Assembly: GCA_001275005.1 (NCBI GenBank)
Contig: JWZX01003398.1
Location: 1-64,000, forward strand
Length of the DNA: 64,000 nt
Direction: 5' to 3'
Origin: Chrysochromulina tobinii
Taxonomy: Eukaryota > Haptophyta > Prymnesiales > Chrysochromulinaceae
Below the pieces are notes generated by a model, which searched no databases, was not told the DNA's origin, and was given only the letters and a program-made list of their open reading frames with translations. A program made the position numbers and the translations under genes. Within the stretch, counting starts at the first letter, position 1. Each line of letters opens with the position of its first letter. Positions 1-9,898 of this stretch are shown here, one piece after another.

Positions 1-1486
1 TCGACCATGCACAGAGGTGGGTCGCATCAACGTGCTCATGTTGGGTCTTGCTAAAAAGCTGACCTTGCGAGTCTCACGTGGATCTAACACGTCGAGCAGC
101 TATACAAAGACGCAGCGCTCGTGCTAGACGCGTCTACACGTGTAGCAAGAGCCGCAGGAAAACGGCCTCATCGATCTGCACTTGCATTGCGTCGTCGATC
201 ATGCGATGGGTCGCATCAGCAACGTGCTCATGTTGGGTGCTTGGGTCTTGCTAGGAAGCTGACCTTGCGAGTCTCACGTGGATCTGTGACGCTGAGCAGC
301 TATACACAGACGCAGCACTTGTGCTAGACGCATCTACGCGAGTAGCAACAGCCGCCAAGAAGCGGCCTCATCGATCTGCACTTTGCATTCGTCGTCGACC
401 ATGCACAGATGTGGGTCGCATCAACGTGCTCACGTTGGGTCTTGCTAGGAAGCTGACCTTGCGAGCCTCGGGTGGATCTAACACGTCGAGCAGCTATACA
501 TAGACGCAGCGCTCGTGCTAGACGCATCTACGCGAGTAGCAACAGCCGCAAGAAGCGGCCTCATCGATCTACACTTTGCATTCGTCATGCACAGATGTGG
601 GTCGCAACAACGTGCTCATGTTGGGTCTTGCTAAGTAGCTGACCTTGCGAGCCTCGGGTGGATCTAACACGCCGAGCAGCTAAACATAGACGCAGCGCTC
701 GTGCTAGACGCATCTACGCGAGTAGCAACAGCCGCAAGAAGCGGCCTCATCGATCTACACTTTGCATTCGTCGTCGACCATGCAGATGGGTCGCATCAAC
801 GTGCTCACGTTGGGTCTTGTTAAGAAGCTGACCTTGCGAGTCTCACGTGGATCTGCGACGCCGAGCAGCTATACATAGACACAGCGCTCGTGCTAGACGC
901 ATCTACGCGAGTAGCAGCAGCCGCAAGAAGCGGCCTCATCGATCTACACTTTGCATTCGTCGTCGACCATGCACAGATGTGGGTCGCATCAACGTGCTCA
1001 TGTTGGGTCTTGTTAAGAAGCTGACCTTGCGAGTCTCACGTGGATCTGCGACGCCGAGCAGCTATACATAGACACAGCGCTCGCGCTAGACGCATCTACG
1101 CGAGTAGCAACAGCCGCAAGAAGCGGCCTCATCGATCTACACTTTGCATTCGTCGTCGACCATGCAGATGGATCGCATTAACGTGCTCATGTTGGGTCTT
1201 GTTAAGAAGCTGACCTTGAGAATCTCACGTGGATCTGCGACGCTGAGCAGCTATGCATAGACGCAGCGCTCGTGCTAGACGCATCTACGCGAGTAGCAAC
1301 AGCCGCAAGAAGCGGCCTCATCGATCTACACTTTGCATTCGTCGTCGACCATGCAGATGGGTCGCATCAACGTGCTTACGTTGGGTCTTGCTAGGAAGGT
1401 GACCTTGCGAGTCTCACGTGGATCTGTGACGCTGAGCAGCTATACATATACGCAGCGCTCGTGCTAGACGCATCTACGCGAGTAGC
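1..1486. repeat. ~190-bp tandem satellite, about eight copies
   Basis: The segment gaccttgcgagtctcacgtg or a close variant recurs at about 61, 261, 455, 641, 830, 1023, 1212 and 1401. The spacings are therefore 186-200 bp. Other landmarks of each unit recur in the same order: a block around cctcatcgatctacactttg, a block around cgtcgaccatgcagatgggt, and a block around gctcgtgctagacgcatcta. The array is cut by the left edge of the window and breaks off near 1486 inside a unit. Only short reading frames (60-74 codons) cross the units and they are not conserved as protein, so I read it as non-coding satellite or subtelomere-like DNA. Confidence 0.93.
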
Positions 1487-1766
1487 AGCCACCCCATACC
1501 ATATGCCCATCTTCGATGCCCTCGCGCTCATCCGCTCACCGCACTTGAGAGGACTACCGCTCAGGGGGACTTCCATGACCTATGGCCGCGCACGGTGGCG
1601 CGGAAGCTGACTACAATGGGGTTTCTGAGGCATTGGGGGGACGTCGTGTTCGTTAACACTATACATCCCAACCGAGCCCAACGAACTGTGAGGCTGAGCG
1701 TCGCCAACTTTAGAAAAGATGAAATGTTTTTATGAGTACATGCTTTCAATAATCTCAGCACCAGTC

Positions 1767-2916
1767 TTACTTTGATTTGCTGCTCGTGCTCTTCTTCGGA
1801 GCCGCAGCGGAGGGGGCACGGCCTCCTCTGGCGGAGGACGAGCCGTTACCCGCCTTACTGCCTCTGGGCGTTCCAACCGCCTTGGCCCTGGGCGTTACAA
1901 CTGCCTTGGCCCTGGGCGTTACAACTGCCTTGGCCCTGGGCGTCCCAAACGCCTTGGCCTGAGGGAGCACTTCCTTAGTGGTCGAGGCAGCCCTCTCCCG
2001 GCGGTTATTGGCACCCTGCCCCCGGATCCCAGCGATAGGTGATGCAGATGATCCACCTGCTGCCAATAACTTAGTCGAGGACCCACTTAGTCGGTTTCGG
2101 CTGTTGATTCGTCGCACGGCCAGTGCCACGATGCCACCGAGCAATTCGCGCACGAATTCGTCGGTGCGTTTGCGCTCTCTGCACCGCTCGATGACGACCG
2201 CCGCATAGGAGGGGCCGAATCGACGTTTCATGAAGTTTCGCCAGCACTTCTGGATAACTGTCGCCCGGTGGGCTTTCCCTATGCGCATGATGACACTCAT
2301 CTTCCGCCTGGTGATGGACTCCGAGAGCCTCGCGCGTAGCCTCTGCTGCAGCAAGCGCGCGGCGGCCTCCACGCGCGCGAAATTCTCGGCGTACTCGAGC
2401 GCCTTGATCTGCGCCCTCTCGTCGAGGAAGAGCTTGCTGCGCGTCGCATTTCGCTCTGATAGGTCGATGGTGTGCAGCTTCATGGCAGCCTGGCTGATGT
2501 TGGCGCGCGAGGCGGCCGCCCTCGGCAACATGCCGAGGGCGGGCAAGGGTCGGGGACCACCCGAGCCGGTGACGGCGCGCGCCTGTCCAGCAGCAGGCGA
2601 TGGCTTCTTGCCAGCACTGCGGCTACCGCTCAGAAAGGGAGTGCTGCTGCGTAAAGTCTGGATTGCGAAGGGGCTTCCGCCGCTGATCGCATTACTGCTG
2701 CTGCCGCTGCTGCCGCCTTGAGCACCGACACCGCTTGCGAAGCTTGTGACGCTGACATCATCGGTCCAGGCACTGGGCGCTGACGTAGTGGTGTGGCGAC
2801 GTGCACTGGCGACGTGCACTGGTGAACGGATAGCGGCGGACGATGACGGCGAGGCAGGCATGAGCGGAGGCACCTTCGGATGCCGCATCGGTGGAGTCTG
2901 CAATCCAAAGGGCGGC

Positions 2917-2955
<39 letters not shown>

Positions 2956-5199
2956 ATTATCGCTGGGCTCCTTACAAGTGGGAGAGGCGGCGGAGGCGGG
3001 GCTTGCAGCACGTGGGCGAGTCCGTGCTGCCGAGCAAGATCATGCAGCTCGCGCTTGTCATGCACCATGTACAGGTCAGGCGTCGTCAGGCCGTGGTCGA
3101 CGAGGTGCTGCGCCATACTTCGAAGGCTCAGGTTCCCTGGGTGGACTGATGCAAAAGGCAGCTGAGGTGCTTTCGTCGAGAGACTTCGAGCCGATGCAAT
3201 GCCGCGCTTAGCTGCGGCGATGCGATAGGCTGTGATCCTGCTCATCGCGCGAGGTCGACGCGCTGCCGCCTCAGCCTCAGCTGCGTCCTCGAGATCGAGA
3301 ATGAGGTCCTCGATCAGCTCCTCGACCGCCCTCATGGTCGCCGCTGCTGCTGCCGCCACTTGACGAGTTTGCCTCTGCGCCTCAAATTCCATCGCCTCAG
3401 CCAGGCGCTCGCCCTCTTTCGCAAGCTCCTCGTCCAGGCGATTGCGCGCGCGGCGGCGCGTCTCACCGTCGATGTAGGCGCGCCACGTGCGGAAGACGAC
3501 GAAGATGAGCGCCTGGGGCGTCCGCGACAAAAGGAGTTGCCAGCGTGCCATGGCCATCTCCCTTAAGGACTGCGCCGCCATTGCCATGTCGCTTTGAGCT
3601 TGTAGGACCCGTCCAGATTGAGTACGCTCCTGCTCCAGATTTGCTCCAGATTTGCTCCAGATTGTACGCTCCTGCTCCAGATTTGCTATGCGTACGGCTG
3701 ACTTTGGGATAGTCGCCCAGAGTCGCCGTTTGATGAAAGAGGGCTCTGTGGCTCCGCCACCGTCAGCCACAGTCGCGCTTTCAGGCGACTTTGGCGGATT
3801 GTTGTTCCGTCTGAAAGAGTCTTCCCCTGCTGAGCCTTGAGCCTTCGCTTGAGTCATCGGCGCGGCCATGGGCGCCTCGCCCTCAACACCCGCATGCTCC
3901 GTCGTCGTCGCGCTCACCGGTGCACCTTCGCTCTCGAGTTCGCTGCCCGCCGCCCCATCCTGCTGCTCCTTGGTGTTCCGTGCTGCTCGAAAGCTCCCTC
4001 GTACCCTGGCCGCCTTGGCTGCCTCGGGCGCCGCTGGAGACGGCGCAGGCTCCTCGGGCACGGCTTCGACTGGTCTGGCCGTCGCCGGTGCGAGCCCCGC
4101 CACCGGCTCGATGGCCACCGGCTCCCTGAGCTCCTCTCCATGCGCGTCGAAGAAGCGGAACGCACACGTCACCTGCCGCCCGAGCGGCCAGTAGAGCGCC
4201 TCCCGAGGCGGCGGCAACATCTGCAGATGGATCGCGGCAGTGATGGGGCCGTACTCCTCCTGCACCTCGACCAGCCGTCGGCGCGCCTGTGAAGCATCTC
4301 GCGGAGGCAATCACAGTTCGGTCAGTCGCTCTCAACGTGACCTCAATAGTGCAATCAAGAGGCACTCAAGCGGCATTATATAGATAGGGCATTCGAGTCC
4401 CATTCTGTATGCGCGCCTTGTCTTGCACACGCTCGCGCTTCTTGGCGAGCTCGATGAATTTGAGCGCCTTGGTGCGAGCCGCCTCAATGCGGGCCATCGC
4501 CTTCTTGGCTGTGGCCAAGCTCTGCGAGAGGCTCTGCTTCTTGGCCGTTGCGCCTGCGGTGACGCCTGGAACAGAGGCTGGGCCTGGGGTCAGAGCGGTC
4601 GGGACGATTATTACTGGGTTGCTCGGTTTCGACGTCGTCGTTGTCGATGGCTGCGCATTCGCGTTGGAAGCCGCATCGCTCGTCTCAGCGCTTGCAAGAA
4701 GAACCTCTGCCGCGCCTTTGCCATCCGTGGCGGCGGCGCCGCGACGGGCGCCGGCGGCGCTGCTCCCATCTCCTGACTCTCGAGACTCGCGAGTAGAGCG
4801 AGACTTGCGAGACTTGGCATCGGCGCCTGGCGCCTTAAACTTCGATATAGCATCTGTGACTGTGGCAGCGGCAGCGGCGGCCCGAGAGACTAGAGCGGCA
4901 GCTTCTGCGGCGGCTGCAGCCAATGCGGAAGCTCTTTTCTCGTCTTCAACAGTGGTGGCTAGCCTATGAACGGCAGTCTGGCGCTTGCGCGAGGCCCGAT
5001 CTACCAAGTCCGCCTGCCCCATCAGTTTTGCCCGTTCAACGAGAGCGTCAAGCAGGGCGAGCTCATACTTGCGAAGCTCAACCTTTGAGAGCTTGGACAT
5101 CTCCTTGTCGGTCAGCGGCATGGCCCTTGGGCCGACCGTCTGATCGAGCTTCGACAACGTCCTGTCGCGCAAGAGCTGAGGCGGTGTGTCCGCAGACAT
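1767..5199 (-). CDS. polyQ, IQ-like protein; probably two exons
   Basis: I do not recognise a named family. The first part (ATG at 5199) is a basic, alanine-rich helical protein. The second part (down to 1767) has an acidic and basic linker, a run of about 12 glutamines followed by prolines (near 2918-2955), serine-rich stretches, and an IQ-like basic helix (ATVIQKCWRNFMKRR) that could bind calmodulin. A C-terminal series of TPRAKAV-type repeats follows. The upstream frame stops at 4366. A GT (4428) and an AG (4287, in ttcacag) are in matching phase and would join the two frames through a 142-nt intron into about 1096 residues. If that splice is wrong these are two genes: 4366-5199, and a second starting at the ATG near 4220. 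A flagellar or cytoskeletal role is possible but unproven. Confidence 0.5.
2918..2955 (-). repeat. CAG microsatellite encoding polyglutamine
   Basis: An uninterrupted run of about 12-13 GCT/CAG triplets lies inside the coding region. It is read on the minus strand as glutamine, flanked by proline codons. It is likely length-polymorphic. Confidence 0.9.
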
Positions 5200-5248
5200 C
5201 CTTTCCAATTTGGAGGCCGTTTTCGTCGCATGCAATTAATAGGGGCGA

Positions 5249-6392
5249 ATGGCGGGACCACGACGGAGGATCTGCGTGCTGTTCAATACAACACGCTTTT
5301 GGAAAGCTCAACACGGCGTCCTCGATAACATGAAGTGCTCCGATCACCTGCGCTCAGTGCTGCTCGCGGAGCCCGCTCTCACCAAGTACGTGGACGCTCT
5401 TTGCGAGCACGCAGAGGCGCTCATCGCCGGCACCGACGATCGTGAAGCAATGCACGCGCAGCTCAGAAGTTGCGGTGTCAGAGTGATCGGCCACCGTCAC
5501 AGGGCTGCCGCGGTGATGGGCAAGCTCAAGACGGAGTTGCATACACGCAGCGCCGACGCTGTTGTGCCGTCAGCCTCTAGCGTTGCACCCGCGTCCGCCA
5601 TTGAGCATGTCCGGCCTCACAACTCTAGGTCTGATGATCAGCCGCTGTGAGAAGCACACGGGTCCTCTGCCATTTGTCGTGACACCTGGCCTGCGCAAGA
5701 AGCTCAACGACAACAGCGGCATGCACTTGCACATACATGAAGACTATCCAGGCCTCTGCAGGATCAGTGTAACGCCACCCATCTACCTGTGCGAGCATTT
5801 CGCTACCGACGCAGAGTGCGACGCTCTGGTGCGCTGCGCAGACCCTCTGCTGCTGCGCTCGATGACGGATTCAGGCGTCTCCCAGGTGCGCACGTCACGC
5901 TCTACACACCTGTGCAAGGAGACGCCGCCGTGCCCGTCGCTGCTCGCCAAGGTGCAAGCGCTCACACGCAAGCCCATCAGCCACATGGAGGTTCCGCAGG
6001 TGGCTAGGTACGAGTGCGGCCAGTTCTATCGCATGCACTACGACAGCACCGATGCTGAGTCCTCGGGACGCATGTCAGACGAGCCGGGCGGGCCGCGGGC
6101 GTGCACTGTGCTCATCTACTGCAACGATGTGGCCGTGGGCGGCGGCACGCGCTTCAACATGCTCGGGCTCCAGCTGCAGCCACGAAAGGGAACTGCACTT
6201 GTCTTCTTCCCAACGTTTACCGACGGCACCATCGACACCGACACGCTGCACGAGGCGCTGCCGGCTGATGAGACCAAATTCGTGTGCCAGATCTGGGTAC
6301 GGCAGCACGAGCTACCCCACTGGCCCGACGAGCGTAACTCGATGGGTCATCGGCTACTTGCGGCCTTGCAACCCCCACCCCCAGCTCCATGA
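5249..6392 (+). CDS. prolyl 4-hydroxylase with N-terminal SAM-like segment
   Basis: The downstream part is an Fe(II)/2-oxoglutarate dioxygenase of the prolyl-4-hydroxylase type. It has the metal motif in YRMHYDST (H-x-D), a distal histidine in DTLHEALP, and the 2-oxoglutarate-binding basic residue region KFVCQIWVR. The upstream frame (ATG 5249, or the in-frame ATG 5330) encodes a helical segment ending LRSCGVRVIGHRHRAAAVM, which resembles the last helices of a SAM domain. The two parts are in different frames. A GT at 5561 and an AG at 5651 (91 nt) would join them in phase, giving SADA followed by KHTGPLPF. If the join is false, the hydroxylase alone starts at the ATG near 5606. Such enzymes hydroxylate proline in cell-wall or scale proteins; the threonine/proline-rich repeats of the large genes at 40.7 and 60.1 kb could be substrates (inference). 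Confidence 0.75.
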
Positions 6393-6540
6393 AAACACCT
6401 GAGTACAAACGAGAGAAGAAGCGTCGCCCGTTCCGAGGAAGCCCCTCAGGGGACCATTGGCAAAAGTTAGCCTGCAACCCATCGGAAGTCTAATTAAGGC
6501 AATTAAGGCAAATTGGGATATTGATCACGACACGGCATAA

Positions 6541-7065
6541 ATGAAATCAGTCGTTCTCCTTGCCAATGCTTGTGCATGTGCAGGCCTTCTCTTCAATGCA
6601 CCTTCGCCTACAATTGTGGCGGTGCAGACCTCCTCTTCAACATTATTTCAACGCTCTTGGCGCCAGGCGCAAGCGGTTGAACTTGCCACAGCCACTTTGC
6701 TGGCGCGTGATACTGGCAATACTGGTGCCTTTCCTATTTCCGGACTCATCGACGATATCGACCCGGCCACAACAGCTATGGATGCCAAGGCGGCCGCAAT
6801 GCGAGCTCAGCTGGCTGAGGAGCAACGCATCATGGATGCTCGCGATGAGGTCGCTATTCGTCGGATGGCCGAAGTGCAGGCGGCGAGACAACGTGAGCTT
6901 GAGGCGCAGAAGGCCTCAGGAGTGCCGTTTTGTGCAGAAAATGACCCCACAAAGGTGCTCGGTGATTCGGGCCGAACCGGCGTCTTAACCGCCAAAGCAT
7001 GCCAGCGCATCAGAACAGGGCTGATTGAGACGGGGCCGCGCACGGGTGCTCTGCTGATCTTCTGA
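6541..7065 (+). CDS. small protein with signal-like N-terminus
   Basis: A complete frame of 174 residues starts at ATG 6541. Residues 1-20 are hydrophobic (LLANACACAGLLF), as in a signal peptide, and are followed by a serine/threonine-rich stretch, so secretion or plastid import is plausible. The middle is a charged alpha-helix (AQLAEEQRIMDARDEVAIRR). The C-terminal third has two cysteines (PFCAEND and TAKACQ). No known domain is recognised. It lies 148 bp downstream of the hydroxylase gene on the same strand. Confidence 0.6.
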   Translation: MKSVVLLANACACAGLLFNAPSPTIVAVQTSSSTLFQRSWRQAQAVELATATLLARDTGNTGAFPISGLIDDIDPATTAMDAKAAAMRAQLAEEQRIMDARDEVAIRRMAEVQAARQRELEAQKASGVPFCAENDPTKVLGDSGRTGVLTAKACQRIRTGLIETGPRTGALLIF

Positions 7066-7408
7066 GAGCGAGAGGATTCTGCGGATCTCGGGTCCTGTAT
7101 ACTCGATCGGAGGGAGTACTCGATCGAGTAGCCACCTTTTTACGCACTGAAACGAATCGAAGGTGAGTCCCTTCCAAGTTTTGAAAACGACACATCCGAC
7201 GTCGCGACCTGCCGTGTGTCAGCGGATAATGGTACACGAACTACACGACTCTACCGTACCGGTCGAACAGTCAACAGACGGAGGATTCCGGAAGCGCCGC
7301 ACTCACGAGTAGGCCGCCGTCGCTAACCTATAACGGACAGACAGAGACACGCCACTTCCTCGAGTCTTCCTCGGCCCCTGAATGTCGCACATCTCCCCAC
7401 TCGGGCGC
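7066..7408. other. convergent intergenic spacer
   Basis: This 343-bp gap lies between the ends of two convergent genes. It holds a small palindromic stretch around ctcgatcgag (about 7100-7132). I see no gene in it. Confidence 0.6.
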
Positions 7409-8554
7409 TCATCCTGGCGGCCACGAGAGCTGCCGGCCGCCGAGGATGTGCAGGTGGAGGTGGGAGACGCTTTGGCAAGCTCCTGGCCCACTGTTGGTCA
7501 CGAGCCGAAAGTCGTTGAGACCTTCTTTCTTCGCAATGGCCGCGGCAGTCACCATGAGGTGGCCGAGGATAGCCTCGTGCTCGGCGGTTGCGGCACCAAG
7601 GCCGATGAGCCCATCCCGCTGCTTCGGGATGAGCAGGATGTGAGTAGGAGCCACTGGGTTGATGTCCCGAAAGGCGTAGCACAAATCGTCCTCGTATACC
7701 TTATCGCTCGGGATTCGGCGCGCGAGGATCTCGTCAAAGATGGTGCGCGGGTGCTCGTCGCGCGTGCCAGCGCCACGGATCGAGTCCCAGCGCCCCTTGG
7801 CGTCCCACGGCGCGAGGCCTGCACGGATTTCGGCCGCCACACGCATGGCGGCCTCGTCTTTGGCTGTCATGTGCGCCCACCAGCTGAGCAGCCGCGGGCC
7901 GAGCGCGCCCGCGGCGGCGTCGCGCGGCTCGGCCGTAGACGCAGGTTGATTGATGAGGGTTTCCTCGAACTTGGGCAGCATGTGCGTGATGAAGACCATC
8001 GTCGGGAAGACGGTGGCATCCGCGAGCGAGAACTCGCGCCCAGCGAGGTACGGTCCCTCGGAGTGCGCGAGCGCCTCGAGAACGCCCAGCTGTGTCACGA
8101 GCTCGCGTAGCGCTGCTGGGCGGCTCGTAAAGCGCCCAAATGGCGGGGTTGGCTTGTACAGACAGCCCTGGATGGGGCCGAGGTAGGTATCGTGATGCCT
8201 CGTGATGACCTCTGCAGACGTGCGGGCGGCGAGGTCGGTGGGATAGCAGCTCGGCCCGTTGCCTTCAAAGGCGTGTTTGTCGAGAAGATGCCGGCAGATG
8301 GCATCCGACTCCCACACGGCGCAACCATCGCCGTCGGTCAGCAGCGGCATCTTGGCCTGCGGGTTGAGTGCCATGTAATCGGCAGAGCGCAGGCCACCGA
8401 GCTCCATGGGCGAGACGATTTTGACCTTGTCCTCGAGGCCTCGCTTGTACAAGACCATCCTGACGCGAGCTCCGTGGTTGGAGACGGGCACATCGTAGAG
8501 CGTGGACTGCGCTAGCAACCCGAAATACCCGACGGCTTGGAAGGCCAGCAGCAT
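7409..8554 (-). CDS. glutathione S-transferase fused to a HINT-type HIT domain
   Basis: A single frame of 381 residues begins at ATG 8554. Residues ~17-100 are a thioredoxin-fold GST N-terminal domain (YDVPVSNHGARVRMVLYKRG, then NPQAKMPLLTDGD and WESDAICRHL, the substrate-binding cis-Pro region and GSH-binding acidic/Ser motif). Residues ~110-230 are the helical GST C-terminal domain (SLADATVFPTMVFI). From about residue 265 the protein becomes a histidine-triad nucleotide hydrolase: TIFDEILARRIPSDKVYEDD, NPVAPTHILLIPK, and the catalytic SVSHLHLHILGG (H-x-H-x-H). Both halves appear intact. HINT enzymes hydrolyse nucleoside phosphoramidates. A GST fused upstream is uncommon and suggests coupling of a thiol-conjugation and a phosphoramidate or adenylate activity. 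An ACTTG-repeat lies 42-81 bp upstream. Confidence 0.92.
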   Translation of the reverse strand: MLLAFQAVGYFGLLAQSTLYDVPVSNHGARVRMVLYKRGLEDKVKIVSPMELGGLRSADYMALNPQAKMPLLTDGDGCAVWESDAICRHLLDKHAFEGNGPSCYPTDLAARTSAEVITRHHDTYLGPIQGCLYKPTPPFGRFTSRPAALRELVTQLGVLEALAHSEGPYLAGREFSLADATVFPTMVFITHMLPKFEETLINQPASTAEPRDAAAGALGPRLLSWWAHMTAKDEAAMRVAAEIRAGLAPWDAKGRWDSIRGAGTRDEHPRTIFDEILARRIPSDKVYEDDLCYAFRDINPVAPTHILLIPKQRDGLIGLGAATAEHEAILGHLMVTAAAIAKKEGLNDFRLVTNSGPGACQSVSHLHLHILGGRQLSWPPG

Positions 8555-8595
8555 ATGGCCGCCCGAAGTCGATCTCCGATGAAATCTCGAACTGT

Positions 8596-8635
8596 GAAGT
8601 CAAGAACAAGTCAAGACAAGTCAAGATGAGTCTAG
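8596..8635 (-). promoter_or_regulatory. ACTTG-repeat upstream of GST-HINT
   Basis: On the coding strand the segment reads as three spaced copies of cttgacttgt or cttgacttc, about 42-81 bp before the ATG at 8554. The same pentamer repeat in the same orientation precedes the HflX gene (30686-30716) and the CLPTM1 gene (37430-37450). This suggests a shared promoter or 5'UTR element. Confidence 0.4.
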
Positions 8636-9194
8636 ACGATCACGCTCCCCTAGCCTTTCGTTTGGGGTCAAGTGTGACCTGTGTGACCACTTCATGGCCG
8701 TCTCGTGACGGCCAACGCCGCGGCGTTCACACATTCATCATCGTCTCCGACGCTGCTCATGCATGCGCTGCTGGCGCTGCTGGCGTGCTTGCCACGTTGC
8801 CAGCGTGGGTCATGCAAGCAATGTAAAAGCGCCTCCCTCGAGCACATTTTCGAGAGCGGCCGTTCCCTTGGCCGTTCCGTTCCTGGTTTGGTTGTCTGTT
8901 GTTACATGTAATGTATAGACTTGACTTGACTAACTCATGGAGCATCCAACAAGGTGGATGGCAGCGGCTGACTCGCCGCTATACAAAATAGCCCCGCGGG
9001 GCTTTGACCATAGACCCACCATCATTGCCCACCATACCTCGAGACTCAAGTCAGCTTATGCCAACGCGTGCGTGTTTCGCGGTATCGGGTATACGTTTCT
9101 GCGCTTGCAGCCACGCCAAGTCGCACATTCGTCAAAGCGATGGCCTCACTGTACACGCGAGAGCATCGATTGTTTGGGGTTGAGTAAAAGCGGC
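8636..9194. other. intergenic region with a second ACTTG copy
   Basis: This 559-bp region separates the GST-HINT start from the 3' end of the lumenal-protein gene. A plus-strand agacttgacttgacta copy sits at about 8918-8933, just before an ATG at 8938. The frame that follows runs antisense across the lumenal gene and shows no recognisable domain, so I do not call it. Nothing else is seen. Confidence 0.5.
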
Positions 9195-9539
9195 TCATTT
9201 GTAGCTTTTCAAGCCCAGACGAGCCATGTCATCCGCCAACCGTTCGGCTTCCGTCTTTTTCGCGACCTGGCCAGTCTCGGCCGCCTTTCGCTTGGCCTCA
9301 GCTGCCTTGAACGCCTCTGTCTCAGGCATAGGCTTCGCGAACTTGATCGCCTTGGCGTTAGCAATGGATTGAGCTTCTGCAACCTTCGGCGCTTTACCTT
9401 CGCCGTAGAGCTCCGCAAACGCTGCACAAGGCACGAACGTCGCCGACGCAAAACCGAAAATAGCGGCCTCGCGGCGCGAAAACGAAGGCGGCGGAGGGAC
9501 GCTGAAGGCGAGCATGGCGACCACAAACGTAGGCACCAT
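9195..9539 (-). CDS. small thylakoid-lumen-targeted protein
   Basis: The ATG at 9539 gives 114 residues. The N-terminus reads as three signals in order: a hydrophobic signal peptide (VPTFVVAMLAFSV), a short Pro/Ser/Phe segment, and then a twin-arginine motif with hydrophobic core ending in an AFA-type cleavage site (SRREAAIFGFASATF, then PCAAFA). Cleavage would leave a mature protein of about 72 residues, basic and alanine/lysine-rich, starting ELYGEGKAP. This fits import across secondary-plastid membranes followed by Tat transport into the lumen. The mature part resembles a small extrinsic photosystem-type subunit in size and composition, but I cannot assign a named subunit. The frame stays open upstream to 9761, but that extension has no signal features. 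Confidence 0.7.
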   Translation of the reverse strand: MVPTFVVAMLAFSVPPPPSFSRREAAIFGFASATFVPCAAFAELYGEGKAPKVAEAQSIANAKAIKFAKPMPETEAFKAAEAKRKAAETGQVAKKTEAERLADDMARLGLKSYK

Positions 9540-9898
9540 TCGCCTCCGCGAGCTCTTCGGAGATGAGCGCTCGTTTTGGGAAAAGGCGCACGGAGTTTTT
9601 TTGCGTTTTACAGTACATGTACATGTACATGACATGTAGCGCGCGCATTTGAACCAAACCGCACATCTACAAGCGAGGTCGCGTGGAGTCGAGGGAGTCG
9701 ACCTTCGTCCAGCGTGTTGAGAGGGCCCAGTGGGGAAAACCTTGGGTATGCTCCCTGGCAAACGTTCACACGGGCTTTCGAAATGTGAAGAAGCGAGAGT
9801 GAAGACTCCGTACGAGAGCGACGCGTGTCTGACCCGGCCTTTTCGTGCAGCTGGGAGCGCGAGCGCGCGGAGAGCACCACAGCGACAGGGCGCTCACA
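9540..9898. other. divergent promoter region
   Basis: This 359-bp region lies between the lumenal-protein gene (-) and U2AF2 (+). A small self-complementary stretch, acatgtacatgtacatgaca, lies at about 9614-9633. No gene is seen. Confidence 0.5.

Noticed and set aside
1-1486. CRISPR-like array
   Set aside because: Units are ~190 bp, directly adjacent and similar throughout. There are no short repeats separated by unique spacers, and the DNA is eukaryotic.
8937-9566. A 209-codon plus-strand frame after an ACTTG repeat
   Set aside because: Over half of it is antisense to the lumenal-protein gene and it becomes Arg/Leu-rich there. No domain is seen.
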